Below are positions 49,094 to 50,591 of a DNA stretch of 50,591 nt, piece after piece. Origin of the DNA: GWB1-39-12 sp964435575 (GTDB lineage: Bacteria > Patescibacteriota > Microgenomatia > UBA8517); NCBI GenBank assembly GCA_964435575.1, contig CAYSZS010000004.1, positions 1 to 50,591 on the forward strand. The letters are read 5' to 3'. Both the position numbers and the translations under genes were made by a program. The notes under the pieces were generated by a model. It was not told the DNA's origin. It saw only the letters and a list, made by a program, of their open reading frames with translations, and made no database searches. Numbering within the stretch: position 1 is the first letter of the stretch; the number at the start of each line of letters is the position of its first letter.

Positions 49094-49807
49094 ATGACTA
49101 ATAAAGTCGTTGAGAAACTTATTGAAAAGACTTATAAAGAGTTGAGCCAAGCCAAGAAACCTCAAGAAAGATCACGGATTTCAAACACCCCAAACGGTCA
49201 CATTTTTTTGGTTGCATGGTCAAACGCAAGTCTTTTAAGAATATTTGTCAGAAGATTTACTGATTTACTACCCAAGTCAGAGTACAGATTGAAGTCACAG
49301 TTTGATGACAATACCAGAAGCGTTGTAGCTAATATCGAAGAAGGGTTTGCAAGACCGACAACTTCGGAATATTTGAATTTTCTTGGATACTCCAGGGCAA
49401 GTTTGATTGAGGGAAAGGGGGATGCTCAAAGGTCTTTACAGGATGGATTTTTGAAACCTGTTCCCGGTTCTTCCCTTAAGGACTTGGAGATTGATTTATC
49501 CGACTGGCACGAGGCCCTAAAACGGTCGGTAATCTCAAAACCGATGGAAGTTAAAGGAAATTACAGGAATTTAGAGGAAGCGAAAGGAAAAAGGCAAAGT
49601 CCTGTAAAATCCTATAAATTCCTTTATCCTCCCGTAGATAATCTAAAAGCCGAAGACTTGACCTACGAGGTTTTCATAGAACTAATCAATAAAACCGATT
49701 GGCATTTACGAAGGTTGGTCGAGTCTTTAGAGGAGAAACTTGCTCGGGAGCAGAAGTTTTATCAGGTTGAGAAAGCAAGATTCCGAAGTAACCTTAGGTT
49801 GAGATAA
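49094..49807 (+). CDS. Four-helix-bundle-suffix protein carrying its own flanking repeat in frame
   Basis: 237 residues. The core (about 35-115: VAWSNASLLRIFVRRFTDLL, SQFDDNTRSVVANIEEGFARPTTSEYLNFLGYSRASLIEGKGDAQRSL) is an S23-type four-helix bundle of the suffix subclass; the C-terminal helix pair is at about 188-237. Between them, residues 153-182 are encoded by two inverted 10-bp repeat arrays (49551-49590 and 49600-49639) of the same unit as the flanking arrays. Upstream and downstream arrays touch the ORF. S23 relatives occur in rRNA intervening sequences and as the Avd protein of diversity-generating retroelements. Its activity here is unknown; a role in forming or moving the repeats is inference. 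Confidence 0.85.
   Translation: MTNKVVEKLIEKTYKELSQAKKPQERSRISNTPNGHIFLVAWSNASLLRIFVRRFTDLLPKSEYRLKSQFDDNTRSVVANIEEGFARPTTSEYLNFLGYSRASLIEGKGDAQRSLQDGFLKPVPGSSLKDLEIDLSDWHEALKRSVISKPMEVKGNYRNLEEAKGKRQSPVKSYKFLYPPVDNLKAEDLTYEVFIELINKTDWHLRRLVESLEEKLAREQKFYQVEKARFRSNLRLR
49551..49590 (-). repeat. 10-bp array inside the four-helix-suffix gene, left arm
   Basis: Four 10-mers (TTAAAGGAAA, TTACAGGAAT, TTAGAGGAAG and a diverged one), in frame. Confidence 0.85.
49600..49639 (+). repeat. 10-bp array inside the four-helix-suffix gene, right arm
   Basis: Four 10-mers (TCCTGTAAAA, TCCTATAAAT and diverged ones), reverse complement of the left arm. The arms are 9 nt apart, so mRNA or single-stranded DNA can form a hairpin. 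Confidence 0.85.
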
Positions 49808-49847
49808 AGGAACTTAGAGGAATCTAGGGGAGATTAGAGGATGAATA
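49808..49847 (-). repeat. 10-bp array, right flank of the four-helix-suffix gene
   Basis: Four 10-mers (AGGAACTTAG, AGGAATCTAG and variants) beginning at the base after the stop codon, inverted to 49044-49083. Confidence 0.9.
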
Positions 49848-49852
49848 CCAAG

Positions 49853-49892
49853 TCCTCTAAATTCCTATAACTTCCTCTAAAATCCTCTATAA
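49853..49892 (+). repeat. 10-bp array up to the next start codon
   Basis: Four 10-mers (TCCTCTAAAT, TCCTATAACT and variants) plus a partial fifth ending at the ATG at 49901. Inverted to 49808-49847 with a 5-nt loop. Confidence 0.9.
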
Positions 49893-49900
49893 TCTTCTCT

Positions 49901-50497
49901 ATGTGGCAGGATGCTGAGAAATTTCTCTCAAAAGATAAATATATTGGACCTTTAGTTAAAAAATACGGTTCGTGCAAAATAAAACCCAGAGTTCATACTG
50001 ATTATTTTCAAGGTCTGGTTGGGGAAATAATTGGCCAGCAGCTTTCAGGTAGAGTGGCTGATGTTATTTACGACAGGCTCAAAAATAAAGTAAAAGGAAG
50101 ATTAGCTCCCAGAAAAATTTTGGCCCTTGCCGATCAAGAATTGAGAAACTGTGGTATGGCTTGGGCCAAGGTAAGATCAATGAAAGATTTGGCCCAGAGA
50201 GTGAAAGATAGGAAGCTTCATATAAGATCATTGAATGAATTACCGGATGATGAAGTTATGAGAGAGTTGATATCGGTGAAGGGGATAGGGCGCTGGACCG
50301 CCGAGATGTTTTTAATGTTTACTCTGGGAAGACCTGACATTTTTCCGGTTGATGATCTGGGAATAAAAAAGGGGTTTGAAAAAGTCACAGGTGAGAAGTT
50401 TGACAAAGTTAAATCTGCAAGGTTCGCAGAAAAAAACTGGAAACCATACCGAACAGTTGCATCTTGGTATGTTTGGCAAGACTTAGACAACGGTTAA
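49901..50497 (+). CDS. AlkA-like DNA-3-methyladenine glycosylase (HhH-GPD)
   Basis: 198 residues, compact form without the N-terminal domain of E. coli AlkA. The helix-hairpin-helix motif is VKGIGRWTAEMFLMF (about 124-138) with the catalytic Asp in FPVDDLGI (about 147-154). It removes alkylated bases to start base excision repair. Its start codon directly follows the last repeat array, leaving no separate Shine-Dalgarno site. Confidence 0.88.
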   Translation: MWQDAEKFLSKDKYIGPLVKKYGSCKIKPRVHTDYFQGLVGEIIGQQLSGRVADVIYDRLKNKVKGRLAPRKILALADQELRNCGMAWAKVRSMKDLAQRVKDRKLHIRSLNELPDDEVMRELISVKGIGRWTAEMFLMFTLGRPDIFPVDDLGIKKGFEKVTGEKFDKVKSARFAEKNWKPYRTVASWYVWQDLDNG

Positions 50498-50500
50498 TAA

Positions 50501-50591
50501 TTATTTCAATGGCAGAATCGAGAGGGGGTTAATTGTTTTTCCGTTTTCGCGTATTTCGAGGTGAAGATGATCTCCTCGGGCACGGCCGGTT
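50501..50591 (-). CDS. M23-type peptidase, C-terminal end (partial at window edge)
   Basis: The last 29 codons before a TAA at 50501-50503 read GDHLHLEIRENGKTINPLS, the closing HxH segment of LytM/M23 metalloendopeptidases. The gene continues beyond the window. It is convergent with the glycosylase gene, with 3 bp between the stops. Expected to cut peptidoglycan peptides outside the cell. Confidence 0.75.
   Translation of the reverse strand, partial: TGRARGDHLHLEIRENGKTINPLSILPLK

Noticed and set aside
49551..49639. CRISPR array in or near the four-helix-suffix gene
   Set aside because: Units are 10 bp without spacers, diverged and inverted; no cas genes are present.

Overview
The window looks like the chromosome of a Candidate Phyla Radiation (Patescibacteria) bacterium, probably of the Microgenomates side, read with the standard stop codons (TGA ends several genes). 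The reasons are the very compact layout, weak or absent Shine-Dalgarno sequences, many lineage-typical unknown membrane proteins, a DUF4012 protein, a large cluster of T4SS-pilin-like paralogs, and a dnaA/dnaN/rpmH origin region. This placement is inference; no rRNA gene is present to test it. Three assembly gaps are present (12592-12691, 18150-18249, 36850-36859). Two of them are flanked by duplicated sequence and look like scaffold joins.

Layout. 1-4646 (minus): a PP2C-like/propeller membrane protein cut by the window edge, a two-helix membrane protein, a PH-domain membrane protein and a SpoIID/LytB protein. 4758-6026: an AAA/DUF4143 ATPase cassette between 19-bp direct repeats. 6215-25813: a type IV secretion-like locus with eight tandem VirB2/T4SS-pilin-like paralogs, a large Cys-rich secreted protein that probably ends in a lytic transglycosylase domain, a VirB6-like polytopic protein, PrgI, a VirB4-type ATPase preceded by a small companion protein, and a membrane protein with a HExxH protease motif. 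The locus is interrupted by an S23 four-helix-bundle gene, an opposite-strand 770-residue unknown and a HepT/MntA toxin-antitoxin pair. 25824-30708: the origin region, with dnaN and dnaA on minus and rpmH, rnpA, yidD, yidC, jag on plus, DnaA boxes in both spacers around dnaA and a DnaA-trio-like element beside dnaN. 30752-44804: housekeeping and envelope genes (RNase H, DUF4012, bL25, ValRS, TsaD, a TsaC-TsaE fusion, an M20 peptidase, DedA, VanW). 44825-50591: an anchored solute-binding protein, groES/groEL with a CIRCE-like operator, a GreA-like protein, a four-helix-bundle-suffix gene, an AlkA-like glycosylase and an M23 peptidase tail.

The most unusual signal is a family of short-period repeat arrays (units of 6 to 10 bp, usually 3-5 diverged copies). 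They occur between genes, often as inverted pairs whose two arms share the same period. They fit flush against start and stop codons, and some lie in frame inside conserved genes (tsaD, the tsaE part, spoIID). Two such pairs tightly enclose a gene, and both enclosed genes are S23/four-helix-bundle relatives (13377-13739 with 9-bp units, 49094-49807 with 10-bp units). The second gene also carries an inverted pair of its own flanking repeat inside its reading frame. This resembles the known rRNA intervening sequences, where an S23 ORF lies between inverted repeats, and it suggests an undescribed mobile or repeat-generating element with gene-bearing and gene-less forms.

A second general feature is initiation: at more than a dozen genes a -10 hexamer ends 6-8 nt before the ATG, which predicts leaderless mRNAs.
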